A DNA stretch of 34,901 nucleotides from Rhodothermales bacterium (GCA_026984335.1 JALSSK010000451.1:1-34901); one strand, 5' to 3'; positions 18,749 to 28,402 are shown, counted from the stretch's first letter. A program made the numbers and translations. The notes: generated by a model not told the origin, from the sequence alone.

Positions 18749-19708
18749 ATGTCCCTTTCTTCGCCGCCCCGGCTTCTGGCCGGCATTGACATCGGAGGCA
18801 CGAACGTACGGTGTGCGCTGGCGCCCGTGGACCACCCGCAGGAGATCCTCGTCCGGAAGACCGGAGCCACGCCGGAGATGACGGAGCCGGAGCGCTTCGT
18901 GGCGTTCATCGCAGAGGAGGTGCGCGGGTGTCTCCGCTCGCTCGGGCGGGAGCCGGAGGCGCTCGCGGGCGTCGGCTGTGTGGCGCCGGGCATCACCGAC
19001 GTGGGCGCGGGGGTGGTGCTCTATGCCGCCAACCTGGACTGGGCGGACGCGCCGCTGACGGCCCTGCTCGAACAGCGCCTCGACGCGCCGTCGATCATCG
19101 AGAACGACGTCAACGCCGCCGCGATGGCGGAGTATGCCTTCGGAGCCGGGCGGGAGGCGCGCTCGCTCGTGTACCTGACCGTGAGCACCGGCGTGGCCGC
19201 GGGCATCGTGGTCGAGGGGCGGCTCTGGCGCGGCGCGCACCACGCCGCGGGCGAGCTCGGCTTCTTCATCCCCGACCCCCGCCACCTCGGCAAGGACTGG
19301 GGCCGCAACGGCTGTCTCGAACTGACGGCGGGCGGCGTGGGGCTGGCCCGCACGTGGGCCGAACGGCACGGCGGCAACGGCGCCCCCGGCGAGGCCGTAG
19401 AGGTCTTCGCGCAGGCCCGCAACGGCAACGCCGAGGCCGTCGACCTCGTCCATCGCGCCGCCGACTATCTGGCGCAGGCGGTGGTGGCCGTCGGCGCGCT
19501 CCTCGACCCCGAGGTGCTCGTGCTCGGCGGCAGCATCGCGCAGAACGAGGCGTGGATCGCCGGGCGCATCCGCGAGGTCGTCGCCGGGACGCTCCCGTTC
19601 CCGATGAAGATCGTGCATTCGAAACTTGGCGGCGACGCCCCGCTCCTCGGCGCGCTGGCCCTCGCCGCCCAAAACGTCCCCGCCGAGACCCCGCGCGTCG
19701 CCTCGTGA
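18749..19708 (+). CDS. ROK family sugar kinase (candidate N-acetylglucosamine/glucosamine kinase)
   Basis: LLAGIDIGGTNVRCAL, IENDVNAAAMAEY, GAHHAAGELGF, GCLE. ORF starts at 18734; ATG at 18749 is an alternative. Confidence 0.9.
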   Translation: MSLSSPPRLLAGIDIGGTNVRCALAPVDHPQEILVRKTGATPEMTEPERFVAFIAEEVRGCLRSLGREPEALAGVGCVAPGITDVGAGVVLYAANLDWADAPLTALLEQRLDAPSIIENDVNAAAMAEYAFGAGREARSLVYLTVSTGVAAGIVVEGRLWRGAHHAAGELGFFIPDPRHLGKDWGRNGCLELTAGGVGLARTWAERHGGNGAPGEAVEVFAQARNGNAEAVDLVHRAADYLAQAVVAVGALLDPEVLVLGGSIAQNEAWIAGRIREVVAGTLPFPMKIVHSKLGGDAPLLGALALAAQNVPAETPRVAS

Positions 19709-19825
19709 GTGACGCCGCCCGCGCGCGACGTCGCGCAGGGGAGGCGCAGGGTTGGAGGTCGCCGCCCGGTCGCGCGCCTCGGGGGCTTCCCTCATCCACA
19801 CATCCACACCAACCCCACCCACACC

Positions 19826-20929
19826 GTGACCCCCCGCCGTCTCGCATGGATGCTCGCCGCGCTCGGGAGCCTCGTCCCGGCGCTCGTCGTCGCGCAGCCG
19901 ACGCCCCGGCGGTACGTCTGCTACCGCGCCCCCGCGCCGCCGGTCATCGACGGGCGCCTCGACGAGGCGGCGTGGGCCGAAGCGCCGTGGACGGAAGCCT
20001 TCGTCGACATCGAGGGGGACGCGCGGCCCGCGCCCCGCTTCCGCACCCGCGCCAAAATGCTCTGGGACGACGAATATTTCTATGTGGCCGCCGTGATGGA
20101 GGAGCCGGACGTCTGGGCCACGCTCACCGAACGCGACGCCGTCATCTTCCACGACAACGACTTCGAGGTCTTCATCGACCCCGACGGCGACACGCACGAC
20201 TACTATGAGATCGAGGTCAACGCCCTCGCCACGGTGTGGGATCTGATGCTCCTCAAACCCTACCGCGACGGCGGCCCGCCCCTCGACGCATGGGACGTGC
20301 GGGGGCTGAAGACGGGCATCGACGTGGACGGCACGCTCAACCGCCCCGGCGACGCGGACCGGGGCTGGTCGGTGGAGCTGGCCATCCCGTGGCGCGTGCT
20401 CCGCGAGGCCGCGCCCGAACGCCGAAGGCCGCGCCCCGGCGAACAGTGGCGCGTCAACTTCTCCCGCGTCGAGTGGCGCGTGGAGGTCGCCGACGGCGCG
20501 TACGTGAAGCGCCGCGACCCGGACACGGGCAAGCCCTTGCCCGAGGACAACTGGGTGTGGTCGCCGCAGGGAGCCATTGCCATGCACATGCCCGAGCACT
20601 GGGGCTTCGTGCAGTTCTCGGGCCTCGTCGCCGGGACGGGGAAGGAGCCTTTCGCGCCGGATCCGAACGAGCGGGTGAGGCGCGCGCTCCGGGAGCTGTA
20701 CGAGCGGCAACGCGCGTACCGGGCGGCCCACGGGCGCTATGCCGCCGACCTCGCCGCGCTCCATGCGGAGGACCTCTCCGTGGAGGGCCTCGCCTTCGCG
20801 CCGGAGCTCTTCGTCACGGCGAGTATGTACGAGATCGTCGCCCCCGGCTTCGACGGCAAGACGGTGCACATCCGGGACGACGGAAAGGTGTGGATGGACG
20901 AACGCAAACCTGTGGAGGACGAACGATGA
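19826..20929 (+). CDS. Carbohydrate-binding family 9-like (CBM9-like) exported protein
   Basis: GTG at 19826 gives VTPRRLAWMLAALGSLVPALVVAQ signal; then PPVIDGRLDEAAWAEAPWTEAFVDIEG...LWDDEYFYVAAVMEEPDVWATL...FEVFIDPDGDTHDYYEIEVNALAT. Confidence 0.85.
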   Translation: MTPRRLAWMLAALGSLVPALVVAQPTPRRYVCYRAPAPPVIDGRLDEAAWAEAPWTEAFVDIEGDARPAPRFRTRAKMLWDDEYFYVAAVMEEPDVWATLTERDAVIFHDNDFEVFIDPDGDTHDYYEIEVNALATVWDLMLLKPYRDGGPPLDAWDVRGLKTGIDVDGTLNRPGDADRGWSVELAIPWRVLREAAPERRRPRPGEQWRVNFSRVEWRVEVADGAYVKRRDPDTGKPLPEDNWVWSPQGAIAMHMPEHWGFVQFSGLVAGTGKEPFAPDPNERVRRALRELYERQRAYRAAHGRYAADLAALHAEDLSVEGLAFAPELFVTASMYEIVAPGFDGKTVHIRDDGKVWMDERKPVEDER

Positions 20930-22014
20930 ACCGAAAACAGTTTCTGGCGCTCATGGCTTCGGGCGCGCTCGGCATGGCGGGGCGGCGGCTCCCGGCCTTT
21001 GCCGCTCCGACGGGCGCGGCTCCGGCCGCTTTTCCGCAAAAAAACTGGGCCTGGGTGGGCGGCGACTTCTCCGACATGGCGTCGCTGAAGCCGAAGTTCG
21101 CGCAGTGGCGCGCCGCCGGCATCGACGCGCTCCTCGTCCACGTGCGCGAGCCGGACGTGCTCGCGGGGATCGCGCCCGTGGCCGAGGCGGAAGGGCTGGA
21201 GACGCACGCCTGGATCCCCACGATGATGCGCGGCGGCATGGAGGAGACGCACCCCGAATGGTACGCCGTCAACCGGCTGGGGAAGTCCACCGCCACCGAC
21301 CCGCCGTACGTGCCCTATTACAAGTTCCTCTGCCCCACCCGCGAGCCGGTGCGCGCCTATCTGGCCGAAGACTACCGCCGCATGGCCGAGGTCCCCGGCG
21401 TGACGAGCCTCCACCTCGACTATATCCGCTACCCCGACGTCATCCTCCCCGTCGCGCTGTGGGAGAAGTACGACCTCGTTCAGGACAAGGAATACCCCGC
21501 GTTCGACTATTGCTATTGCGACGTGTGTCGCGCGAAGTTTCGGGACGAGCACGGCGTCGATCCGCTCGAGCTCGAAGACCCGCCCGCTTCGGAGGCGTGG
21601 CGGCGGTTCCGGTACGACCGCATCACCGAGGTGGTGGCGCTCCTGGCGGACGTGGCGCATGCCGGAGACCGGCAGCTCACGGCGGCGGTCTTCCCCACGC
21701 CCGACATCGCGCGGCGGCTCGTCCGGCAGGACTGGCCCCGGTGGGACCTCGACGCGGTGATGCCCATGATCTACCACAGTTTTTACGAGAAGCCCGTGGC
21801 GTGGATCGAGGAGGCGACGCGGGAAGGCGTGACGGCGCTCGGCGGCCGGATGCCGCTCTATGCCGGGTTGTTCGTCCCCGCCTTCACCCCCGACGAGCTG
21901 GCCGAGGCCGCGCGGCGCGCGCGGGCCGGCGGCGCCTCCGGCATCGTGATCTTCGAAGCGAAGGCTCCCACGCCCGAACACTGGACCAAACTCTCCGCGG
22001 TGATCCAATCATGA
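20926..22014 (+). CDS. Putative glycoside hydrolase-like (GHL10/family 10-like) exported TIM barrel protein
   Basis: ATG overlaps upstream stop (ATGA). N-terminal signal MNRKQFLALMASGALGMAGRRLPAFAAP; VTSLHLDYIRYPD and DAVMPMIYHSFYEKP motifs as in GHL10-type proteins. Confidence 0.72.
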   Translation: MNRKQFLALMASGALGMAGRRLPAFAAPTGAAPAAFPQKNWAWVGGDFSDMASLKPKFAQWRAAGIDALLVHVREPDVLAGIAPVAEAEGLETHAWIPTMMRGGMEETHPEWYAVNRLGKSTATDPPYVPYYKFLCPTREPVRAYLAEDYRRMAEVPGVTSLHLDYIRYPDVILPVALWEKYDLVQDKEYPAFDYCYCDVCRAKFRDEHGVDPLELEDPPASEAWRRFRYDRITEVVALLADVAHAGDRQLTAAVFPTPDIARRLVRQDWPRWDLDAVMPMIYHSFYEKPVAWIEEATREGVTALGGRMPLYAGLFVPAFTPDELAEAARRARAGGASGIVIFEAKAPTPEHWTKLSAVIQS

Positions 22015-23198
22015 CGACCTCTTCGACCATGGCCTCCGCGCCCGCGACGGCCTCCGCCCCGGCCTCCGACCCGCTCGCGGACAGCCCGCTCCTCAAAAAA
22101 CGCTTCGTCGCCCTCGACGCCTTTCGCGGCCTCACCATCGCCGGGATGATCCTCGTCAACACGCCGGGGAGCTGGTCGTACGTGTACGCGCCGCTTCGCC
22201 ATTCGGAATGGCACGGCGCCACGCCCACCGACCTCGTCTTCCCCTTCTTCCTCTTCATCGTCGGCGCGGCGATGTGGTTCTCTTTCGCCAAATACGACCA
22301 CCGGCCCACCCCGGCGGCGCTCAAGAAGACGGCGCGGCGCGTGGTGATCATCTTCGCCATCGGGATGCTCGTGCTCAACGGCTTCCCGTACGTCCGCGAC
22401 TATTCGACGCTCCGCATCATGGGCGTGCTTCAGCGGATCGCGCTGGCGTACGGCCTCGGCGCGTTGCTCTGTCTCTACCTCAAGCCGAAGCAACTCGTCG
22501 TGGCGGCGGCGGGCATCCTCGTGGGGTACTGGCTTTTACTATGGGGCTTCGGCGGGGCGGACCCGTACGGGCTGGAGACGAACCTTCCCCGGCGCGTCGA
22601 CCTCTTCGTCTTCGGAGAGAACCACGTGTACAAAGGCTTCGGCGTGCCGTTCGATCCGGAAGGGCTGCTCAGCACCCTCCCCGCCGCCGTGACGGTCGTC
22701 CTCGGCTACCTCACCGGGCGGCTCATCCACTCGGAGGCCCGGCTCGAAGACGCCGTGCTCAAAATGTTGCTCGCGGGCACGGCGCTGATCTTCGGCGGGC
22801 TGGTGTGGGACCTCGCCTTCCCCATCAACAAGCCGCTGTGGACGAGCTCGTACGTGCTCTATACCGGCGGCATCGCGATGGTGTGCCTGGCGTGGTTCGT
22901 CTGGCTGATCGATGTGAAAGGATACAAGGCATGGACACACCCGCTCCGGGTCTTCGGCATGAACCCGCTCTTCGTGTACGTGCTCTCGATCTTCTGGGTG
23001 CTCGTGCTGATCTACTGGGTGCGGGCGCCCGCCGGCGGCGGCGAGACGACGAGCGGTTACGGCTGGCTGTACCGGAACGTCTTCGTCGCCCTCGCCGGCC
23101 CGATGAACGGCTCGCTCCTCTTCGCCCTCGCCCACGTGGTCCTCTTCTGGTTCGTCGCCTGGGTGCTCTACCGGCGACGCATCTTCATCAAGATATGA
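22011..23198 (+). CDS. NagX-like / heparan-alpha-glucosaminide N-acetyltransferase-like (DUF5009) multi-pass membrane protein
   Basis: RFVALDAFRGLTIAGMILVNTPGSWSYVYAPLRHSEWHGATPTDLVFPFFLFIVGAAM is diagnostic; ATGA overlap with upstream stop. Confidence 0.9.
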   Translation: MTTSSTMASAPATASAPASDPLADSPLLKKRFVALDAFRGLTIAGMILVNTPGSWSYVYAPLRHSEWHGATPTDLVFPFFLFIVGAAMWFSFAKYDHRPTPAALKKTARRVVIIFAIGMLVLNGFPYVRDYSTLRIMGVLQRIALAYGLGALLCLYLKPKQLVVAAAGILVGYWLLLWGFGGADPYGLETNLPRRVDLFVFGENHVYKGFGVPFDPEGLLSTLPAAVTVVLGYLTGRLIHSEARLEDAVLKMLLAGTALIFGGLVWDLAFPINKPLWTSSYVLYTGGIAMVCLAWFVWLIDVKGYKAWTHPLRVFGMNPLFVYVLSIFWVLVLIYWVRAPAGGGETTSGYGWLYRNVFVALAGPMNGSLLFALAHVVLFWFVAWVLYRRRIFIKI

Positions 23199-24349
23199 AC
23201 GGCAATGGACGACCCCTGCGGGCGGCGGCCTTCGCGCTGGCGCTGACGGCGCTCGCCGCCGGCCTGACCGCGTGCGACGAGGCGCGGGAAGGTCATGCGC
23301 CGGCGGAGACCTACCGGCTCGTCGGCTACCTCTTCGGTCCGCGCGGGGGGGAGGTGCGCGAGGCCGACGCGGCCCGCCTCACACATATCAACTATGCCTT
23401 CGCCAACGTGCGCAACGACTCCGTGGTGCTCGAAAGCCCCGACGACCCCCCCCGTCTGGCGACGCTCCGGGCCGGGCATCCGGAGCTCAGGATCCTGCTC
23501 TCCGTCGGCGGGTGGTCGTGGTCGGAAAACTTCTCCGACGCCGCGCTCACCGAGGCGTCCCGCGAGACGTTCGCGCAAAGCGCCGTGGCTCTGATGACCC
23601 GCTTCGCACTCGACGGCCTCGACATCGACTGGGAGTATCCGGGGCAGCCCGGCGAGGACAACGTGTATCGCGAAGCGGACCGGGAAAACTTCACGCTGCT
23701 CCTCCGGACGCTCCGCGAGCGCCTCGACCGGCAGAGCGACCGCGACGGTCGCGCCGAAGGGCGGCGCTATGAACTGACCATCGCCGCCGGAGCGGGCGAG
23801 GAGTATCTGGCGCACACCGACCTCGGCGCCGCCGCCGAATACCTCGACTTCATCAACCTGATGACGTACGATTTCCACGGTCCGTGGACGGAGCGCACGG
23901 GGCATCACGCCAACCTGTACCCGCCGTCGGGCGTCGCGGCGCCTTCGGGTGCGGAGGCGGTGGAGGCGCTGCTTCGAGCGGGCGTTCCGGCGCGGAAGGT
24001 CGTGCTCGGGGCGGCCTTCTACGGCTACGGCTGGCGCGGCGTCCGCCCGGAGAACGACGGGTTGTATCAGCCCTATGAGGGGCGGGTCGAAAGCTATCCC
24101 TACCACGTGCTCGCCGGCCGGTACGTCGGCAGGAACGGCTACGAGCGACACTGGGACGACGCGGCGAAGGCGCCGTATCTCTGGCAGCCGGACTCGCTCG
24201 TCTTCATCTCCTACGAAGACGAGGCGTCGCTCCGGGAAAAGGGCCGGTACGCGCGGGAGAAGGGGCTGGGCGGCGTCATGTACTGGGAGCACACCGGCGA
24301 CGCGGACGGGGCGCTCCTGAAGGCGCTGTATGAGGCCCTTCATGGCTAG
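23195..24349 (+). CDS. Glycoside hydrolase family 18 chitinase-like lipoprotein
   Basis: Catalytic motif DGLDIDWEYPG (DGxDxDWE), SVGGW (SxGG), N-terminal signal ALTALAAGLTACDE; ATGA overlap with upstream stop. Confidence 0.93.
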   Translation: MNGNGRPLRAAAFALALTALAAGLTACDEAREGHAPAETYRLVGYLFGPRGGEVREADAARLTHINYAFANVRNDSVVLESPDDPPRLATLRAGHPELRILLSVGGWSWSENFSDAALTEASRETFAQSAVALMTRFALDGLDIDWEYPGQPGEDNVYREADRENFTLLLRTLRERLDRQSDRDGRAEGRRYELTIAAGAGEEYLAHTDLGAAAEYLDFINLMTYDFHGPWTERTGHHANLYPPSGVAAPSGAEAVEALLRAGVPARKVVLGAAFYGYGWRGVRPENDGLYQPYEGRVESYPYHVLAGRYVGRNGYERHWDDAAKAPYLWQPDSLVFISYEDEASLREKGRYAREKGLGGVMYWEHTGDADGALLKALYEALHG

Positions 24350-24418
24350 GTCGTAGGCACATTCATTGCGTGTTCTCGGGTTCGATGTCGCGGTGTCGCA
24401 TCTTCGGGCAAAAACGCC

Positions 24419-24575
24419 ATGCCCAAACGACGCTACGAGATCACCGACGAACCATGGCGACGCATCGAGCGCCTGCTGTCGGGCAAACCAGGCGACCCCG
24501 GTCGCACGGCCGAAGACAATCGCCGTTTCCTCTCGCTTCGGGAAGTATAGCTCCGTTTTCCAACGCTTTACCTGA
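24419..24575 (+). pseudogene. IS5-type transposase N-terminal remnant with internal deletion and frameshift
   Basis: Translation from 24419: MPKRRYEITDEPWRRIERLLSGKPGDPGRTAEDNRRFL (IS5-type N-terminus). In another frame, 24534-24572 reads RFGKYSSVFQRFT, resembling the downstream IS5 segment. The intervening part is missing. Confidence 0.78.
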
Positions 24576-24783
24576 GAGGCAAAAAAGGCCTCCGGCTTCT
24601 CCCGCAGCGCCCGGCGATCACGTACGGGAAGCCCGCCGCAGAGGTCCGTCCGCCTGACACCCTCGACGTCTCGCGCTTCCCGGCCGCATGCGCCGCCGTT
24701 CCTCCCGGCGCGGCGCTTGGCTCCCTCGCGCACGCGCCCTATCTTGGAGGCGTGCTTCGTTCCCCCCAAACCCCTCCGGTGTC

Positions 24784-27333
24784 ATGATGCGTTTCCGCCC
24801 GTACGTCCTCGTGCTCTTTGTCAGCCTGTTCCTGCCGCTCGCCGCTTCGGCGCAAAAGCTGCCGTCGATTGCCGAGAAGACGGAGGGTCTCGAAAAGATG
24901 GACGGCTTCTTCCCGATCTACCGGGACGCGGCGCAGGGCAAGGTCTGGCTCGAGATCCCGCGCTTCGGGGAGGAGTTTCTGTACGTCGTCTCGCTGCCCG
25001 GGGGGCTCGGGTCGAACGACGTGGGGCTGGACCGCAACCAGCTCGGCGGCGAGCGCGTGGTGCGGTTCGAGCGCATGGGGCCGAAGGTGCTGCTCGTCGC
25101 GCCGAACCTGCGGTTCCGCGCGGACACGGACAACGCCGCCGAGCGCCGGTCCGTGGCGGACGCCTTCGCGCCGAGCGTGGTGTGGGGCTTCACCGTCGCC
25201 GCCGAGACGGACGGGCGCGTGCTCGTCGACGCCACCGCCTTCATCGTGCGGGACGCGCACGGGGTCGTGCGGCGGCTGAAGGGGACGGGACAGGGCAGCT
25301 TCCGCCTCGACGCGGCCCGGAGCGCGCCGTACCCGCCCATGCTCAAGGCCTTTCCCGAGAACACGGAGATGGAGGCGGTCCTCACGTTCGTGAGCGAGAA
25401 CCCCGGCCGCTTCGTGCGCGACGTGGCCGCCGACCCGTACGCGGTCACGCTCCGCGAGCGCCATTCGTTCGTGAAGCTGCCGCCGCCGGGCTATGAGCCG
25501 CGCGTCTTCGACCCGCGCTCGGGCTACTTCGGCACGTCGTACATGGACTATGCCACGCCCATCGGCGAGGATCGGGAGAAGCGGTTCATCAACCGGCACC
25601 GGCTGGCGTGCGCCGGCCCGCGCGACGCCGAGGGGCTGTGCGACCCCGTCGAACCCATCGTCTACTACCTCGATCCCGGCACGCCGGAGCCGGTGCGCTC
25701 GGCCCTCCTCGACGGCGCCCGGTGGTGGAACCAGGCGTTCACGGCGGCGGGCTTCCGCGACGCCTTCCGCGTCGAGGTCCTGCCCGACAGCGCCGACCCG
25801 ATGGACGTCCGGTACAACGTCATCAACTGGGTGCACCGGGCCACGCGCGGGTGGAGCTACGGCTCGTCGGTGACGGACCCGCGCACGGGCGAGATCATCA
25901 AGGGGCACGTGCTCCTCGGCTCGCTCCGCGTGCGGCAGGACTACCTCATCGCCCAGGGGCTGCTCTCGCCCTTCTCCGGCGACCACGCCGGCGGTTTCCC
26001 GCCCGAAGACGACCCGATGCTCGCCGCCGCGCTCGCCCGCCTCCGCCAGCTCTCCGCGCACGAGGTCGGCCACACGCTCGGGCTGGCGCACAACTTCGCC
26101 GCCTCGGTCAACGACCGCGCCTCGGTGATGGACTACCCCGCGCCGCTCGTCACCCTCACGCCGGAGGGCGACCTCTCGCTCGACGACGCATATGCCGTCG
26201 GCATCGGCGCGTGGGATAAAATAACCATCCGGTACGGCTACACCGACTTCCCCGACACGACCGACGCGCGCGCCGCCCTCACGGCCATCCTCGACGAGGC
26301 GCGCGCCGAAGGGCTGTATTACATCACCGACGCCGACGCGCGTCCGCCCGGCGGGGCGCATCCGCTGGCGCATCTGTGGGACAACGGCGACGACCCCGTG
26401 CGCATGCTCGATCACGAGATGGAGGTGCGCCGCATCGCGCTCGACCGGTTCGGTCTCTCGTCCATCCGTGAGGGACGGCCGCTCGCCACGCTTCAGGAGG
26501 CGCTCGTGCCGCTCTATCTCCACCACCGGTATCAGACGGAGGCCGTGGCGAAGATGGTCGGCGGCGTGCAGTACGGCTATGCGCTGCGCGGGGACACGCA
26601 GCCGTTGCCGGAGGTCGTGCCGGCCGCCGGGCAGATCGCCGCGCTCGATGCGATGCTCGCCACGCTCACGCCCGAAGCGCTCCGCCTGCCCGAACGCATC
26701 CGCCGGGCGATCCCGCCCCGTCCGCCGGGCTTCCCCGCGCACCGGGAGCTTTTCGCCGGCCGCACGGCGCCCGTCTTCGACCCGTACATGCCCGCCGAGG
26801 TGGCTGCAACGATGACGCTCGGCCTCCTCCTCCAGCCCGAACGGCTCGCGCGCCTCGCCTATCAGGAGGACTTCGACGACGAACTGCCGGGACTGAGCGA
26901 GACCCTCACCCGTGTCTCGAAAGAGATCTGGGAAAAGAAGGTCCCGGAAGACCCGTACGACGCCGAGCTTCAGCGCATCGTGCAGGGGGTATGGACGGAC
27001 GCCCTCCTCGAGACGGCCGAGCTGGCGCGGCTCTCGCCCGCCGTGCGCGCCCGCGTCACGCAGCACCTTCGCGAGCTGCACGCGTGGCTCGAAGACAACC
27101 CCGGCTCCCGCCGCGACCACGAGACCGTCTCCCACCGGAGCCTCCTTTACGACGAGATCGACCGGTATCTCTTCCGGCTGTATCGCGCGGACGAACGGCC
27201 CGCCGCCGTCTCCGCGCCGCCCGGCTCGCCCATCGGGACGGATGCGCCGGGCTTCATGCGCCGTCAGCGGGAGCGCCGGAGCCTGCTCGAACGGTGGCGC
27301 GAGACGGACCGGGTCTGCGCCTTCCCGTACTGA
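24784..27333 (+). CDS. Zinc-dependent metzincin-like protease (DUF5117/DUF4953-type)
   Basis: HEVGHTLGLAHNF (HExxHxxGxxH); start MMRFRPYVLVLFVSLFLPLAASAQ signal; FLYVVSLPGGLGSNDVGLDRNQLG and VRYNVINWVHRATRGWSYGSSVTDPRTGEI typical of this family. Confidence 0.9.
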   Translation: MMRFRPYVLVLFVSLFLPLAASAQKLPSIAEKTEGLEKMDGFFPIYRDAAQGKVWLEIPRFGEEFLYVVSLPGGLGSNDVGLDRNQLGGERVVRFERMGPKVLLVAPNLRFRADTDNAAERRSVADAFAPSVVWGFTVAAETDGRVLVDATAFIVRDAHGVVRRLKGTGQGSFRLDAARSAPYPPMLKAFPENTEMEAVLTFVSENPGRFVRDVAADPYAVTLRERHSFVKLPPPGYEPRVFDPRSGYFGTSYMDYATPIGEDREKRFINRHRLACAGPRDAEGLCDPVEPIVYYLDPGTPEPVRSALLDGARWWNQAFTAAGFRDAFRVEVLPDSADPMDVRYNVINWVHRATRGWSYGSSVTDPRTGEIIKGHVLLGSLRVRQDYLIAQGLLSPFSGDHAGGFPPEDDPMLAAALARLRQLSAHEVGHTLGLAHNFAASVNDRASVMDYPAPLVTLTPEGDLSLDDAYAVGIGAWDKITIRYGYTDFPDTTDARAALTAILDEARAEGLYYITDADARPPGGAHPLAHLWDNGDDPVRMLDHEMEVRRIALDRFGLSSIREGRPLATLQEALVPLYLHHRYQTEAVAKMVGGVQYGYALRGDTQPLPEVVPAAGQIAALDAMLATLTPEALRLPERIRRAIPPRPPGFPAHRELFAGRTAPVFDPYMPAEVAATMTLGLLLQPERLARLAYQEDFDDELPGLSETLTRVSKEIWEKKVPEDPYDAELQRIVQGVWTDALLETAELARLSPAVRARVTQHLRELHAWLEDNPGSRRDHETVSHRSLLYDEIDRYLFRLYRADERPAAVSAPPGSPIGTDAPGFMRRQRERRSLLERWRETDRVCAFPY

Positions 27334-27358
27334 CGGCGACCGCCGTGAGCCCCGACCC

Positions 27359-28402
27359 TCACGCCCCGTTGCTGAAATGCTGATAGCCGCCCGCCGTGAG
27401 GGGGATGACGCCGCCCTCGGGCGTCTGCGCGCGGATGCCCTCGCTCGCCTCGGTGAACTGCCCGACGACGGTGAAGCTCTCCGGGTCGAGCTTGTCGAGG
27501 TCTTCCTCGGGGAGGGCGAAGAGGAGTTCGTAATCCTCGCCGCCGAAGAGCGCGTACGTGTCCACATCCTCGCGAAACTCGTCGGCGACGGCGCGGGTCT
27601 CGGGGTGGATGGGGAGCGCGGCGGTGCGGACGAGCGCCCCGCAATCACTCTGGCGGCAGATATGATGCACCTCCGAGGCGAGCCCGTCCGAGACGTCGAT
27701 GAGCGCGTGCGGGCGGACGCGGCGCTCGGCCCAGTCGCGGATCGTCCGGAGGCGGGCCGTAGGCGTGAGTTGCCGCGCGATGACGTACCGGAAAGGGTCG
27801 AGGTCGGGTTCGTAGTCGCCCTCGGTCTCGCGGAGCACCCGCCGCTGCTCGAGGAGGATCTTCAGCCCCGCATAGGCCCCGCCGAGGTCGCCCGTGACGC
27901 ACATCAGGTCGCCGGGACGCGCGCCGCGCCGGAAGACGACGGCCTCCTCCCGCGCCTCGCCGATCATCGAGACGACCACCGTCAGGTAGCGCGCCGTCGT
28001 GGTGTCGCCGCCGATGAGCGTGACGCCGTACGCCTCGCACGCCTGCCGCACGCCCGCGTAAAAGCCTTCGACCTGTTCGACCGACATCGAGGCGGGCAGC
28101 CCGAGCGCGATGGTGGCGAAGCGCGGCTGTGCGTTCATCGCCACGACGTCGCTCACGTTGATCGCGACGGCCTTGACGCCGAGGTGCGGCATCGGCATGA
28201 ACGCCCGGTCGAAGTGGACGCCCTCGATCAGCGCATCGGTGGTGAAGACGTGCACGCGCCCCTCGCCGATGGTGTACACCGCCGCGTCGTCGTCGATGCC
28301 GAGGCGCACGTCGGGGTCGGCGGGCGGGCCGAGGACGGCGCGCATCCGTTCGATGAGGCCGAACTCGCCGACCTCGTGAATGGGCGTGAAGGTGTCGGAC
28401 AT
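27359..28402 (-). CDS. thiL: Thiamine-phosphate kinase
   Basis: GEFGLIERMR, GIDDDAAVY, TTDALIEGVHFD, AINVSDVVAMNAQP, LIGGDTT, LIDVSDGLASEVHHI, FGGEDYELLFAL. Confidence 0.96.
   Translation of the reverse strand: MSDTFTPIHEVGEFGLIERMRAVLGPPADPDVRLGIDDDAAVYTIGEGRVHVFTTDALIEGVHFDRAFMPMPHLGVKAVAINVSDVVAMNAQPRFATIALGLPASMSVEQVEGFYAGVRQACEAYGVTLIGGDTTTARYLTVVVSMIGEAREEAVVFRRGARPGDLMCVTGDLGGAYAGLKILLEQRRVLRETEGDYEPDLDPFRYVIARQLTPTARLRTIRDWAERRVRPHALIDVSDGLASEVHHICRQSDCGALVRTAALPIHPETRAVADEFREDVDTYALFGGEDYELLFALPEEDLDKLDPESFTVVGQFTEASEGIRAQTPEGGVIPLTAGGYQHFSNGA

Noticed and set aside
16733-20869. 1378-aa minus-strand ORF spanning nagB, ROK and CBM9-like genes
   Set aside because: Antisense to three well-supported genes, low-complexity Arg/Val/Glu/His-rich translation with no family motifs; explained by high-GC codon usage suppressing stops.
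24739-27648. 969-aa minus-strand ORF opposite the metalloprotease
   Set aside because: Antisense to a gene with a clear HExxHxxGxxH motif; composition typical of a spurious GC-rich frame.
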